From Paulinella micropora (taxonomy: Eukaryota > Cercozoa > Imbricatea > Euglyphida), in NCBI GenBank assembly GCA_009731375.1, contig BJOX01000052.1, positions 191,519 to 235,985 on the forward strand: 44,467 nt of DNA, in the 5' to 3' direction. Below, one piece after another: positions 28,930-38,302 of the stretch (position 1 is the first letter of the stretch; each line of letters starts with the position of its first letter). The notes under the pieces are model-generated. The model was not told the DNA's origin. It saw only the letters and a list, made by a program, of their open reading frames with translations, and ran no database searches. Both the position numbers and the translations under genes were made by a program.

Positions 28930-31317
28930 ATGTCTACTAGGTCTGAAGACTGGCAGGAAGGAGGGGGGGAGAGTGAGCGAACCCCAGGAAACGAAGAGGA
29001 GTTCGTTGACCCTCATGCAGAAGGAGGAGATCTGGCACCTTCCTTTGACACAGGAGGAGCAGAGAATCAATTTTTTACTGCGCCTTCCTTTGACACAGGA
29101 GGAGCAGAGGAAGTCGAGGAGGAGGAGAAGGGAGGAGAGGAAGCGAGGTTTGTGGCCGAATATGGCAAACTAAGTAAGAAGGAGTTTGAGGAGAAGAAAG
29201 GGAAGGATGAGGCCTATAAATGGCTATACATTCCCCAAGAAATGCGATGGGGACAACCCTTGAAGAAGGAGGACATCTGTTACCCTCTCCCAAGGCAAGC
29301 TCTGCCTCTGGCAGAATTCCTCAGAGACGACGGTGCACAGTTACAGGTGCAACATGTCTCATTTGGGGACAATATGTCTTTACTGGAGCTACTCGACCTC
29401 TCATGGACAGTGTTTGAGTGTGCTATACTCTTTGAGTACCAGACTGGAAAGACTGTGCTGCCATGGAACACAAGAGCACTGGCTAGGTTGCTCGATCCTG
29501 GTCAGGACATTGATTCAATAAAGAGAGTGGAAAAGGAGTTTAAGTTCAGGAATCCAAAAGGACAGATCAATGTCATGGATGTGTCTCTGAAACTTATGGA
29601 GGCCAAGTTAGTGGACCTGGGTAAACTCCAACACACCCAGTTTGGCAGGGACCTTCACCCGGCCCTGAGGGAAATAGAAGGCGAAGCTGGAGGGGTGACG
29701 AGGATGAAGAAGCTGCATGCGGCCTTGGTGAAGGATGACGCATGGAAGAGGTGGGTCTTCACGAAGGATCATACGATCTTGGAGGGGACGGCCGCACCAC
29801 CCCCCACCAATAAAGCGGGAGAGAAGGAGTTGGCGGAGAAGGCCTTGTTCCTTCGGAAGGCAGCTGAGATCCTGTCTTTTTTTCATCATGCCCAAGAGCT
29901 GTATATCAAAGAGCTAGCGGCTGAGAAAGAAAAGAAGGAGATGGAGGCAAAGATTGCATTAGCCAAGGCGGCGGGAACAAAGGGACCGAAATATTCCTCT
30001 GGATCTTATATGGCTCCCTCGGGCCGCTCCGCCCCGTCAGCCCACACAGCCCCTTCGGCCCCTGCGACTAGCTCAGCGCCTACCACTGTCATTGTCAACA
30101 GTAATGACAAAAAGGACAGACAGGCTATCATACAGGCCTTCCAAAAATATACAAAGTCCGATGCCACTGCTCTGACGCTGTATGCAGAGACAGCGAGTCA
30201 GAAGGACACGGATGCGAACCTTCGAGACAAGCTCAGAAGAATTGATGCTTGTATGAAGCAGCATCCAACGGACGAAACACAGGAGTATGAGGCGTTGTAC
30301 ACCTTGTTGGACCCATCAATCATCACACAAGGGTTTGATGTTGGGGAGTACAAGGCGATGAGAGCGGTAGAGGTGGCGGCTAGGAGAGCAGCCTCAGACC
30401 TGCAATGCACGGTGCCAGTTGCCGTCCTCTTGCAATACTTTAAAACTCATGGGTATCAGCACCTGTGCACTGGTACTTTGATTGGGTTTGAGATTTTTCA
30501 AGAGGTGAACGAAGGGCTGGGCATTGGCACGAGGTTGGCAGCGATCCTCACTGAGGTCAGCGCCAAGTACGGGCTCTTTTATAGCCGGAAGTCTATCATT
30601 TTGTACTTCCTGAGTGCTTTGTGTACACGACACCCGAGCAAGCTCGCAAGGATCATACAGTCCTGTCCGACCTTCACGGCGGTGAAGACGGCGGATTTTT
30701 TAGAAACGAATATATACGAGAGGACTGTAGCGGCTACTCCGCCGGGCGACCTGTTCAGGAGGTGCTCGACGCGTGTTCCGAATTGGACACGGCCACCGAG
30801 TCATTCTCCAGTGCCGCGACACAGGGTTGGAGGTGCTCAAGCAGCACATGCAACTCGAACGGCAGGTCTCAAGAGGGGGAGAGATGAGCCGACGCCGTGC
30901 TACCGCTATTTTTCATACATGGCGTGTAAGCATGAGGCACAGAAAGGAGTAGGCAATTGCCTCTTCAGCCACGACTCTCTTGATGATAGGCAGCGAAATC
31001 TTTTCCTTAGAGAGCTCGAAGGCATGAAAAAGACCATGTACGCCATGTACAAGAAGGAGTTGGAGGAGGGGAGGTGGAATGCGAATATGGTCTCGGATGC
31101 GGAGTTCCGGGAGGCCATCATTTACTTCCTTGACAGAATGAAGAGAAGGGAGAAGAGAGAGACATCGGGCCGATCAAAGGCGCCGACTAGAGGAGGAGGA
31201 GAGACGAGAGGATCGTCACGAGGGTCCCGAGGGACACCAAGAGGGGCGGCACCACGAGGACGAGGCTTTCGTGGAAGGGGAGGACGGACCCCAGCGCGCC
31301 CTCCCAGAGGACACTGA
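28930..31317 (+). CDS. gag: Gag-like protein with CCCH finger and RGG tail
   Basis: 795 residues, the structural protein that forms the particle and binds element RNA. The N-terminus (1-80) is acidic and contains a tandem APSFDTGGAE repeat. The middle (about 85-640) has alpha-helical, Lys/Glu-rich stretches (about 330-370) and a Ser/Ala/Pro linker (about 355-390). A zinc finger at 657-681 has Cys657, Cys666, Cys677 and His681 (C-x8-C-x10-C-x3-H). This is CCCH order, not the CCHC knuckle normal in gypsy Gag. The C-terminus (about 745-795) is RGG/Arg-rich (GRGFRGRGGR), an RNA-binding type. Start: first Met of the frame, 750 bp after the PBS. It ends at a TGA; the same frame stays open beyond. 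Assigned as Gag from position and RNA-binding motifs; the capsid fold cannot be checked by eye. Confidence 0.8.
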   Translation: MSTRSEDWQEGGGESERTPGNEEEFVDPHAEGGDLAPSFDTGGAENQFFTAPSFDTGGAEEVEEEEKGGEEARFVAEYGKLSKKEFEEKKGKDEAYKWLYIPQEMRWGQPLKKEDICYPLPRQALPLAEFLRDDGAQLQVQHVSFGDNMSLLELLDLSWTVFECAILFEYQTGKTVLPWNTRALARLLDPGQDIDSIKRVEKEFKFRNPKGQINVMDVSLKLMEAKLVDLGKLQHTQFGRDLHPALREIEGEAGGVTRMKKLHAALVKDDAWKRWVFTKDHTILEGTAAPPPTNKAGEKELAEKALFLRKAAEILSFFHHAQELYIKELAAEKEKKEMEAKIALAKAAGTKGPKYSSGSYMAPSGRSAPSAHTAPSAPATSSAPTTVIVNSNDKKDRQAIIQAFQKYTKSDATALTLYAETASQKDTDANLRDKLRRIDACMKQHPTDETQEYEALYTLLDPSIITQGFDVGEYKAMRAVEVAARRAASDLQCTVPVAVLLQYFKTHGYQHLCTGTLIGFEIFQEVNEGLGIGTRLAAILTEVSAKYGLFYSRKSIILYFLSALCTRHPSKLARIIQSCPTFTAVKTADFLETNIYERTVAATPPGDLFRRCSTRVPNWTRPPSHSPVPRHRVGGAQAAHATRTAGLKRGRDEPTPCYRYFSYMACKHEAQKGVGNCLFSHDSLDDRQRNLFLRELEGMKKTMYAMYKKELEEGRWNANMVSDAEFREAIIYFLDRMKRREKRETSGRSKAPTRGGGETRGSSRGSRGTPRGAAPRGRGFRGRGGRTPARPPRGH

Positions 31318-31512
31318 TACTGGAATTATACCACCAGTTCCAGCTCCAAGTACCCCCAGCAAGCTTATACCGCTACGGAGGGGGGACGTCAAGACGAAGA
31401 CACCGGCTCAGGTGAGCGTGTTGTCGTCGTAGACTGACGGGAGGAGAAGAGAGAGGAAAAGAAGAGAGAGAAGGAGATAAAAACTGTTCTTTTTAATCCG
31501 ACAGTCACAGTT
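31318..31512 (+). promoter_or_regulatory. Gag-Pol junction: same frame, two UGA codons, candidate intron
   Basis: From the gag TGA (31315-31317) to the pol ATG the gag frame is open except for one more TGA at 31435-31437. A consensus donor CAG|GTGAGC lies at 31411/31412 and an acceptor TTTTTAATCCGACAG ends at 31504, with GACTGAC as a possible branch site. Removing 31412-31504 (93 nt) keeps frame and deletes the second TGA. The acceptor sits eight bases before the pol ATG. Confidence 0.6.
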
Positions 31513-34500
31513 ATGCCTACTGTTGATGAACAGGATACGAACGGTTCCGTTCCTCCCAGACGTGAAGGTGAAGGCACACAGCCTCACAAGCCTCAAGGTA
31601 AGCACTTGCTAGTTCATCCTTCGAGAGCTAATATGATAAATGATGCGAATAGGAAGGCGAAGAAGGCGATGGAGGAGAGGAAGCCGAAACCAAAGGCTAG
31701 GTCTTCTCCTACGAAGAAGCAGCGGACCGTACCCCCGCCAAAGGACTCAATAGTCTCTGCTATAGACACGAGTACACTCGGTGTACCAGACTCTGTCCAA
31801 AAGACACTCGAGATACCGGAAGCCCCGGAGACTCAAGAAGTTAAGTTGGCGGAAAAGGGGGGAGAACGAGAAGAGGACAAGGAACTTGAGCTTAGACTCA
31901 AAACCCTAGAACGAAAAATTCATGTGCTAGCGGCTAGTTTACATAGACCAGACGCGCTATGCTACACTGACCTCTTTTGTGAAACTTTACAAACCACATT
32001 AAAAGTTGGTAATGATACGATGGCGAATATTAATATTGTCGGCCAGAAGTTTTTGAATAGTCACCGGACATGGGTGGACAAAAACATTAGAAAAACAAAG
32101 GGGACCCTAAAAGGGGTAGGCAGCCGTACGGAAATTACGGGCATCGTCACATTAATTTTCAAATTGAAATCCGGTCGAGTATATCGTGCGGACCTCTATG
32201 TTGTCCCCGATTACCACGGTTCAATCCTGCTGTCGTATGACCAATTGGCTACGATGGGGGCTGTGATCGATTGCGCCGCACGGCGGGTGATTTATGGAGT
32301 GAAGAATGGAGAGGAGGAGGATATTAATCCGATGACTGCTACTGACTCATACGAGGCTTTTGAGCTGAGTCTAGCAACGGAGAGGAAAAAGTTGGCCTTC
32401 GTACATGAGGCAACTGAAGCCTATGTACACCCCTATGTCACAGTGCCGGAGGAACTGACCTGGACCGACAATTGGGAGACGGAGATGCAGGCGTATACGG
32501 TTACGATTCCCGCATGGGACAGAAAGTCTATTGATGACTTAGTCGTAGCGCGTAATGAGGAGATAATATGTGTTGCGAAACAGTGCCCGTCGTTGGCCAG
32601 ATTCGCAGAAGGTGGCGGGGCAGATGTCCATATTACTAATGGCTACTGTTACCATGCGAAGGTGTCAGATGAGAAGAGAGAGGCGTTTGTGCCAAGGAGG
32701 AAGGGGCGTATCCCCGATACTCCAGCGGATGACATTAAAACTTTTATCACGAACTTTTGGGGCGATGTGCCTACCTGGCCGCGCTCATTAACTGAAGTGA
32801 AAAAGTGTCTACGGACTCTATTTGAGAGTAACAAGCCGTATACTGTCATTCTGCCATACAATGAGAAGGCGATCTGGGCACAGGAGATAAGGGACCGGCT
32901 TATTGATCATCCTATACCTGTTCCTTCTCGCAAGCAACAGTTAGTGGTGGCTTGTCGACTCGGGTCTCGGGAGCAGAGCAGTGCATACAAGCAAAAGCTC
33001 AGAGCCCAGGACAAGTTGAAATTGATACCTCAAGCTTTCACATGCTTTGATGGTTTCTACACCCGTAAGGCTCCGATACAATACGCGAACCTTATTGATA
33101 TGCTTGTCGGGCTGGGTCATGATGATGAGCCGGACACAGTCACGTATGAAAGAACGGGACTAGACGATTTGTCCGAGGAAGATTTGAGTTTGGAGGAGGA
33201 CTTAGCGCCCCTCAAGGAGCATAAGAAGATGTCGGAGGAAGATTTCCAAGCGGCGGCGCGGAAAATTTTAGAAGAAGGAGTGGGTTCGGAGAGAGAGAAG
33301 GCGTTTCTCAAAGCTAAGATGGAGGCGTACAGAGAAATTTTCGACCCTCCTCGGGCAGGTGGTGTAAAGTCGGATGACTTCACTGCTGTCATTTACAAGA
33401 TACCGGGTGCGGAGCCATCTCCGGCACCACGGAGGGCAAATTTGAGCATACATGAGGCAAAAATAGCGGAGGAGAATGTGAGACAGTTGCTCGATGAGGA
33501 CTTTATTGAGAGATCTACATCTCCAATTGTCTCTCAACCGAACATCGTCCCTAGGCCAGGAGGAGAATGGCGCTTGACGATCAATTATGCCCGTGTGAAT
33601 AAGGTGCTAGAGGAAGAGAGAAATCCTCTGCCGACCTTAGAAGAAGGCAGAAGGGTGCTGCGGAATGCTAAATTCTATTCGGTCATTGACCTTAAGAACG
33701 GCTTCTGGCAGATACCACTGGACGAGAAATCCAGATGGCTGACTGCATTCGTTGTGGGTATGGAAATATACCAGTGGAAGGTGCTTCCAATGGGACTCAA
33801 ACAGGCCCCGGGGCTCTTTCAGAAGGCGATGCAGAAGATGTTGAGCGGTCAATATGACGACCAGTCGGAGGATGGTTTTATGAGAAGGAGAGGACAGAAG
33901 GCGGGAGAATATGCATTTTGTTACATCGATGACATCATCGTATACTCTAACACAATGGAAGAGCATATCGATCACTTGTCAGATGTCTTCAGGCGCATCG
34001 GAGCTTTTGGCCTGAAATGCAACCTAAAGAAATGTCAGCTTGCCAGGACAAGTGTGACGTATTTGGGTTACGAGATTTCTCATAATAGGGTCTCGATATC
34101 GCGCGAAAAGAGGGAGGAGATCATGAGTAGACAGTTGCCAAAGAATCGCACGGAGTTACACTCTTTTCTTGCGATGGCACAATACTACAGCCAGTTCATA
34201 CCCGATTGGGGTGCAACTCGGGCTAAGCTGGAGAAGATGATTGATTTTGGAGACTTTGAGAAGTGGGATGAGGAGGCTTTGCAGGCGTTTAATACGCTCA
34301 AAGATCTCATTTATAAAGATCCCAAGGACGGCGGATTAGTACTTATGATGCCCGACTTTACGAAACCGTTCGTAGTCGACACGGATGCATCTAAGTTTGC
34401 GATTGGCGCGGTGCTGCAACAAGAAGATGAGGAGAAAAAGTTGCGCCCGATCATGTTTATTAGTAGAAAGCTGTGTGCGGCGGAGCGAAATTACTGCACG

Positions 34501-37260
34501 CGACAGAGGGAGGCGTTGGCAGTAGTATGGGCTCTCAAGAGGCTCAGAGAATACTTGTGGGGAGGACCTCTATTCACGGTTAGGACCGATCATCACAACC
34601 TTCTTTGGTTGATGAATCATGAACAAACCGGCCGTTTGGCGCGGTGGCAAGCTTTCTTGTCATGTTTCAATTTCACGATGGTCTACTTACCGGGAAAGCG
34701 AAACGTAGTCGCTGATAGCCTTTCCAGGCTAGAGTTTCAGTCGGAGGTGTCGGCTCTCGTATCATCAGTGGAGATGATGGACCTGTCCACGGACAAGGTA
34801 TACGAGGTGAGCCACATAGAGGCGATGCAGATGGCAAGAGGCGTTCGTTATGACCGCACGGGTCTACGATATAGTCCTCAAGGCCCGGAGCATGGCATAT
34901 GCTGTGAGGCGCATGTTCTCGAAGACGCTGAGTGGTCTTATGAGGCATACGAGAACGCGAAGGCGAATATAAAAGAAGAGGAGGAGACGACTGAGGTCTG
35001 TACTGAACCTCCACAGGAAAATCGAAGCGAGCTTGATGAAGACCCGGAAAGGGTAGGAGTAAGGTTGGAGGACGGTACTATTCATATCGCCTCGCCTACC
35101 GCGTGGAGGCAGCAACAGGCGACGGATCCGGAGTTCAAGGAGCTCATAACGTTATACAAGAACCCTAATGAGCTTAAAAAGACTCCACAGATCAAAGATC
35201 AGATGAAGGAGATGGCGTGGAGAGATGGGCTATTGTGGTACAAGGGCCAGCATGGCAAATTTGCATCACAGCCTGACAAATGGACTCTCTGGGTACCAGA
35301 GAAGTTGAGGCGCTTTATATATGTCGCAGCCCATAACTGCCCCTTACTGGCACATCCGGGTCGACAAAGAACTCATTGGTTCATAGCGAGGCGATTTTGG
35401 TGGAAAGGGATGAAGGAGGAGATAGACAGGGAAGTGGACGCATGCATCCCATGCAAAACCACAAAGACACCGCTGAAGGCGAACTTTGGCCTGATCGGTA
35501 CATTCCCGTTACACGCCGGGATGTTTGAATTTTTACACATCGATCATGTGGGACCTTTCCCCGAATCGGCCGAAGGGTACAGATACCTTCTTACCGCAAT
35601 AGATCGAGCCACCAATTATGTCTGGGTTGTTCCTGTTAAGGACGCTACAGGCAAGACAACTGCGGAGGCTCTGATCGATAGGATCGTCTCGCAGATCGGA
35701 GTGCCTAGAAAGATATGTTCTGATCGAGGTTCTGACTTTAATAATGAAGTCATCGACAGACTATCTAAGTACTACGGGATGAAATGGCAATATGTTACTG
35801 CCTATAACCCGAGAGCGAATGGCAAGATCGAGCGGGTACATAGACCTCTCAAAGCCTCGCTTAAGATGTACTGTATGAAGAAGGAGAATCAGAGAGCCTG
35901 GGTGGAGGCAGCACCTTCATTTGCCTTTGCAATGAACTGTCTACCCTCATCGGCATTAGGAGGAGCCAGGAGCTCAGTCTCGCCATATCAATTGGTTTAC
36001 GGCCGAGAGCCTAATATCCCAACCTCACTTCTGCATCCAAAAGACACTTGGGCAGATGAGGATGAGTTGTTCGGGATGAGACTAAGAGCGAAGATGGAGG
36101 CGGAACAAATAGTTGCGGCGCACAGGGAGGCGGAGCGCAGAAAGACTGACGCACAAGGAGTGCGACAAGCGCACTTAGATCAAGTCCGTTTCCAGGTTGG
36201 GGATATTGTACTCTTGTACCATCCTCAAGTCCCTAAGGGGGTTGGCTCTAAGCTGTTTACCCACTGGAAAGGACCATACCAGATCATGGAACAGATGGGA
36301 CCTCTGAATTATAAGATCAGGGGTAGAGGGAAGGTGCAGATTGTGAATGTTCGAAGGCTGATCAAATATGACCCCTTCTTACTTGAGGATGAATCCGTTG
36401 AGGAGGCGTTGAAACGGATGAAGGAGGACTTCCAAGAGGTACCGCCTATACAGAAGGAGGATACCTTAGAGGAGGAGAATGCCTATCGGGCACCGGTCAC
36501 GGAGAAGGAGGAGACCGAGAAGGAGAGTAAGGAAGACTCAAACCGCAAAAGCGCGGCGGGGACTCAGTCTAAAGCCCCCATAGTCCGCGGCGGTACGAAG
36601 GAGAAGTTCACGGAGGCGCAGAGGAGGAGAGCGCAAAACGATCTCATCTTCGACCAACCGAGGAAGGTGGCAAGGTCGACGCGAGCGACGGATGTCCATG
36701 GAGGAGGAGGGGAGAAGGACACTAACCCGAACGCGGGTAATGTGGACATTCGACATGTGCGATGGAAGGAAGGAGAGGCGATTGCGGCCATCAAGTGGGT
36801 CCGAGACGCTTTTTATCTGTTGAGACCGGCAGAATCTCATGTTGCCGATGACACTCTCTCAGATCTTTATCTCATGCGAGCTGTGGCGGTCCCGCAGACT
36901 ACACGGGCAGCACGGACATCGAAGAGATCCTTAGCAGCAAAAACGATACAACCGGTACTCCATTTTTGGAGAAGCATGGACCCTGTTGAGGATCCAAAAG
37001 CTAGACAATATTTACCGGTGTACAAAGACGCGAAAAATCTCGAGACATGGGATGATACTATTACCCTTCGAGACAAAGACCACACTGCGTGGACTATTCA
37101 GTCACTGCCTAGAGGAGTGCTTGACATTCCTTTTGACTTATCTTTGGGCGCCATCCCTAACAAAATATGGGACATTCTGGAGGAGTCGAAGTTTGACTTG
37201 ACTTTTGTTGGCGGCCCGCCACCTGGCAAAGGGGTTCGCGCAAGGCGACGAAGGCAGTAA
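31513..37260 (+). CDS. pol: Gypsy Pol polyprotein: protease-like, RT, RNase H, integrase, C-terminal extension
   Basis: 1915 residues. 1-130: basic then acidic, coiled-coil-like. About 145-265: retropepsin-like, with Asp168 in NDTMANINIV and the later ILLSYDQLATMGAVID; the usual Asp-Thr-Gly is Asp-Thr-Met here. RT about 640-890: Asp726 in VIDLKNGFWQIPL and Asp806-Asp807 in YIDDIIVYS. RNase H about 950-1080: VVDTDASKFAIGAVLQQ (Asp956, Asp958) and RTDHHNLLWL. Integrase: zinc site His1274, His1281, Cys1311, Cys1314; catalytic Asp1344 (HIDHVGPF), Asp1404 (SDRGSDF), Glu1440 (GKIERVH), spacing DD35E; GPY/F motif HWKGPYQI near 1587. About 1660-1915: charged linker and an extension I cannot assign, in place of a chromodomain. 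The polyprotein makes the cDNA and inserts it. Start: first Met, which may instead be internal to a Gag-Pol fusion. Confidence 0.95.
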   Translation: MPTVDEQDTNGSVPPRREGEGTQPHKPQGKHLLVHPSRANMINDANRKAKKAMEERKPKPKARSSPTKKQRTVPPPKDSIVSAIDTSTLGVPDSVQKTLEIPEAPETQEVKLAEKGGEREEDKELELRLKTLERKIHVLAASLHRPDALCYTDLFCETLQTTLKVGNDTMANINIVGQKFLNSHRTWVDKNIRKTKGTLKGVGSRTEITGIVTLIFKLKSGRVYRADLYVVPDYHGSILLSYDQLATMGAVIDCAARRVIYGVKNGEEEDINPMTATDSYEAFELSLATERKKLAFVHEATEAYVHPYVTVPEELTWTDNWETEMQAYTVTIPAWDRKSIDDLVVARNEEIICVAKQCPSLARFAEGGGADVHITNGYCYHAKVSDEKREAFVPRRKGRIPDTPADDIKTFITNFWGDVPTWPRSLTEVKKCLRTLFESNKPYTVILPYNEKAIWAQEIRDRLIDHPIPVPSRKQQLVVACRLGSREQSSAYKQKLRAQDKLKLIPQAFTCFDGFYTRKAPIQYANLIDMLVGLGHDDEPDTVTYERTGLDDLSEEDLSLEEDLAPLKEHKKMSEEDFQAAARKILEEGVGSEREKAFLKAKMEAYREIFDPPRAGGVKSDDFTAVIYKIPGAEPSPAPRRANLSIHEAKIAEENVRQLLDEDFIERSTSPIVSQPNIVPRPGGEWRLTINYARVNKVLEEERNPLPTLEEGRRVLRNAKFYSVIDLKNGFWQIPLDEKSRWLTAFVVGMEIYQWKVLPMGLKQAPGLFQKAMQKMLSGQYDDQSEDGFMRRRGQKAGEYAFCYIDDIIVYSNTMEEHIDHLSDVFRRIGAFGLKCNLKKCQLARTSVTYLGYEISHNRVSISREKREEIMSRQLPKNRTELHSFLAMAQYYSQFIPDWGATRAKLEKMIDFGDFEKWDEEALQAFNTLKDLIYKDPKDGGLVLMMPDFTKPFVVDTDASKFAIGAVLQQEDEEKKLRPIMFISRKLCAAERNYCTRQREALAVVWALKRLREYLWGGPLFTVRTDHHNLLWLMNHEQTGRLARWQAFLSCFNFTMVYLPGKRNVVADSLSRLEFQSEVSALVSSVEMMDLSTDKVYEVSHIEAMQMARGVRYDRTGLRYSPQGPEHGICCEAHVLEDAEWSYEAYENAKANIKEEEETTEVCTEPPQENRSELDEDPERVGVRLEDGTIHIASPTAWRQQQATDPEFKELITLYKNPNELKKTPQIKDQMKEMAWRDGLLWYKGQHGKFASQPDKWTLWVPEKLRRFIYVAAHNCPLLAHPGRQRTHWFIARRFWWKGMKEEIDREVDACIPCKTTKTPLKANFGLIGTFPLHAGMFEFLHIDHVGPFPESAEGYRYLLTAIDRATNYVWVVPVKDATGKTTAEALIDRIVSQIGVPRKICSDRGSDFNNEVIDRLSKYYGMKWQYVTAYNPRANGKIERVHRPLKASLKMYCMKKENQRAWVEAAPSFAFAMNCLPSSALGGARSSVSPYQLVYGREPNIPTSLLHPKDTWADEDELFGMRLRAKMEAEQIVAAHREAERRKTDAQGVRQAHLDQVRFQVGDIVLLYHPQVPKGVGSKLFTHWKGPYQIMEQMGPLNYKIRGRGKVQIVNVRRLIKYDPFLLEDESVEEALKRMKEDFQEVPPIQKEDTLEEENAYRAPVTEKEETEKESKEDSNRKSAAGTQSKAPIVRGGTKEKFTEAQRRRAQNDLIFDQPRKVARSTRATDVHGGGGEKDTNPNAGNVDIRHVRWKEGEAIAAIKWVRDAFYLLRPAESHVADDTLSDLYLMRAVAVPQTTRAARTSKRSLAAKTIQPVLHFWRSMDPVEDPKARQYLPVYKDAKNLETWDDTITLRDKDHTAWTIQSLPRGVLDIPFDLSLGAIPNKIWDILEESKFDLTFVGGPPPGKGVRARRRRQ

Positions 37261-38055
37261 GTGACATTTTTTTCTTTTATCACGCGTCGGACATTGAAAG
37301 CTGCATGTGGATTAATCTCATAGTGCCCATGTCAGATCATGTCTTATTAAAATGTTTTTATACCATTGTTGTTACTTGGCATTTTTATCGCAACATATGA
37401 GTGCGAGGGTCAATCGGCAAATGGATACGACACCGTATAAGGGGATCGCTTGTGAGTTTAGCGATGGTGTTCCTGGTACGACCCTGCTTCAAGTATCCAG
37501 GGTGATGTTCTCAAAAAATGTTCTCATAGTAGACATATTAAATTTTTTTCTTTGGATATACTTAATATCGTCATACCAGCACGGTCCGTCTCTACTTGTG
37601 TCGGCATATCGCATGGTCGGGCTCACTCACCCCGGCTTTGGATATAGTTATTAGGTCTGGCCCCCTAGTACTATATTAAGGTAACCGATTGAATACAAGG
37701 GTATGTTATTAAAAGACAATGTATTTACTGATCGGAAGTGTTTTTGGAGAAGGAGAAAAATTATAACGCTGCTTTTATTGCAATAGTAATACTATTTGTT
37801 CTTGACATACTGCCTCAGAATTAAGTTACGGGGGGGACAACAAGTGTGGAAGGAGGAGTTTTTATTTACAAAAACGAGGCTGGAGATTTATAGTTGACTC
37901 GTGTCTGGCGTATGCGTTTTATATATCCACTGCACAGTCTATCCGTGGGTTAATGCACTTAGTTGCGACACCCCGTAGCGTTTGTGCAGAAAAGAAATCA
38001 GCAATTATATGACGAAAATATTCCATATTTCCGTCATAAAAACGGGAAGTGGTAC
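37261..38055 (+). other. 3' untranslated region of the gypsy element
   Basis: About 800 bases between pol and the 3' LTR. It holds a G run at 37831-37837 and a purine-rich AAAAACGGGAAGTGG (38038-38052) just before the LTR, the likely polypurine tract. Confidence 0.65.
37352..37654 (+). CDS. Small open frame in the 3' region of the gypsy element
   Basis: 100 codons with a hydrophobic stretch (VLIVDILNFFLWIYLISSY) that could be a membrane helix. No relation to a known envelope or accessory protein is visible. It may be chance. Confidence 0.2.
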   Translation: MFLYHCCYLAFLSQHMSARVNRQMDTTPYKGIACEFSDGVPGTTLLQVSRVMFSKNVLIVDILNFFLWIYLISSYQHGPSLLVSAYRMVGLTHPGFGYSY

Positions 38056-38302
38056 TGTAGGCATCACCCCCCGGATAGCCGGTAAAAAGTATCCTTTTTC
38101 TGGTGTCAGGTGCACCTAGTTTTTTCCCATTATTTTCAATATCGTTTGGCCGGATTTGACCTAATGCCATTTTAACCTTGGTCTGTTGCAGTTTTCTTTT
38201 CGGCTTCACTGAGCTAATATAACGAGACATCATTCTCTTTTGGGGATTTGTGTCTGGTTGTATTACCGACTTTTTATTGAGCTATCTTCGGGGAATGTAA
38301 CA
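38056..38302 (+). repeat. 3' LTR of the gypsy element
   Basis: 247 bp, two substitutions and one extra T compared with 27918-28163. Followed by TTAG, which also precedes the 5' LTR. Confidence 0.95.

Larger units (their letters stand above)
27918..38302 (+). mobile_element. Ty3/gypsy LTR retrotransposon, near-intact (10.4 kb)
   Basis: Complete layout: 5' LTR, primer-binding site, 750-bp leader, gag, pol, 800-bp 3' leader, purine tract, 3' LTR. The LTRs differ at only three places (two substitutions, one 1-base indel), so insertion is recent. Order RT, RNase H, integrase is gypsy type. The last bases before the 5' LTR are TTAG and the first after the 3' LTR are TTAG: a 4-bp target-site duplication, shorter than the usual 5. 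Both main frames are free of stops. The element may be able to move. Confidence 0.95.

Noticed and set aside
28811-29173. 120-codon frame overlapping the start of gag
   Set aside because: It lies in a different frame over the leader and gag, with no domain. Composition follows the underlying sequence.
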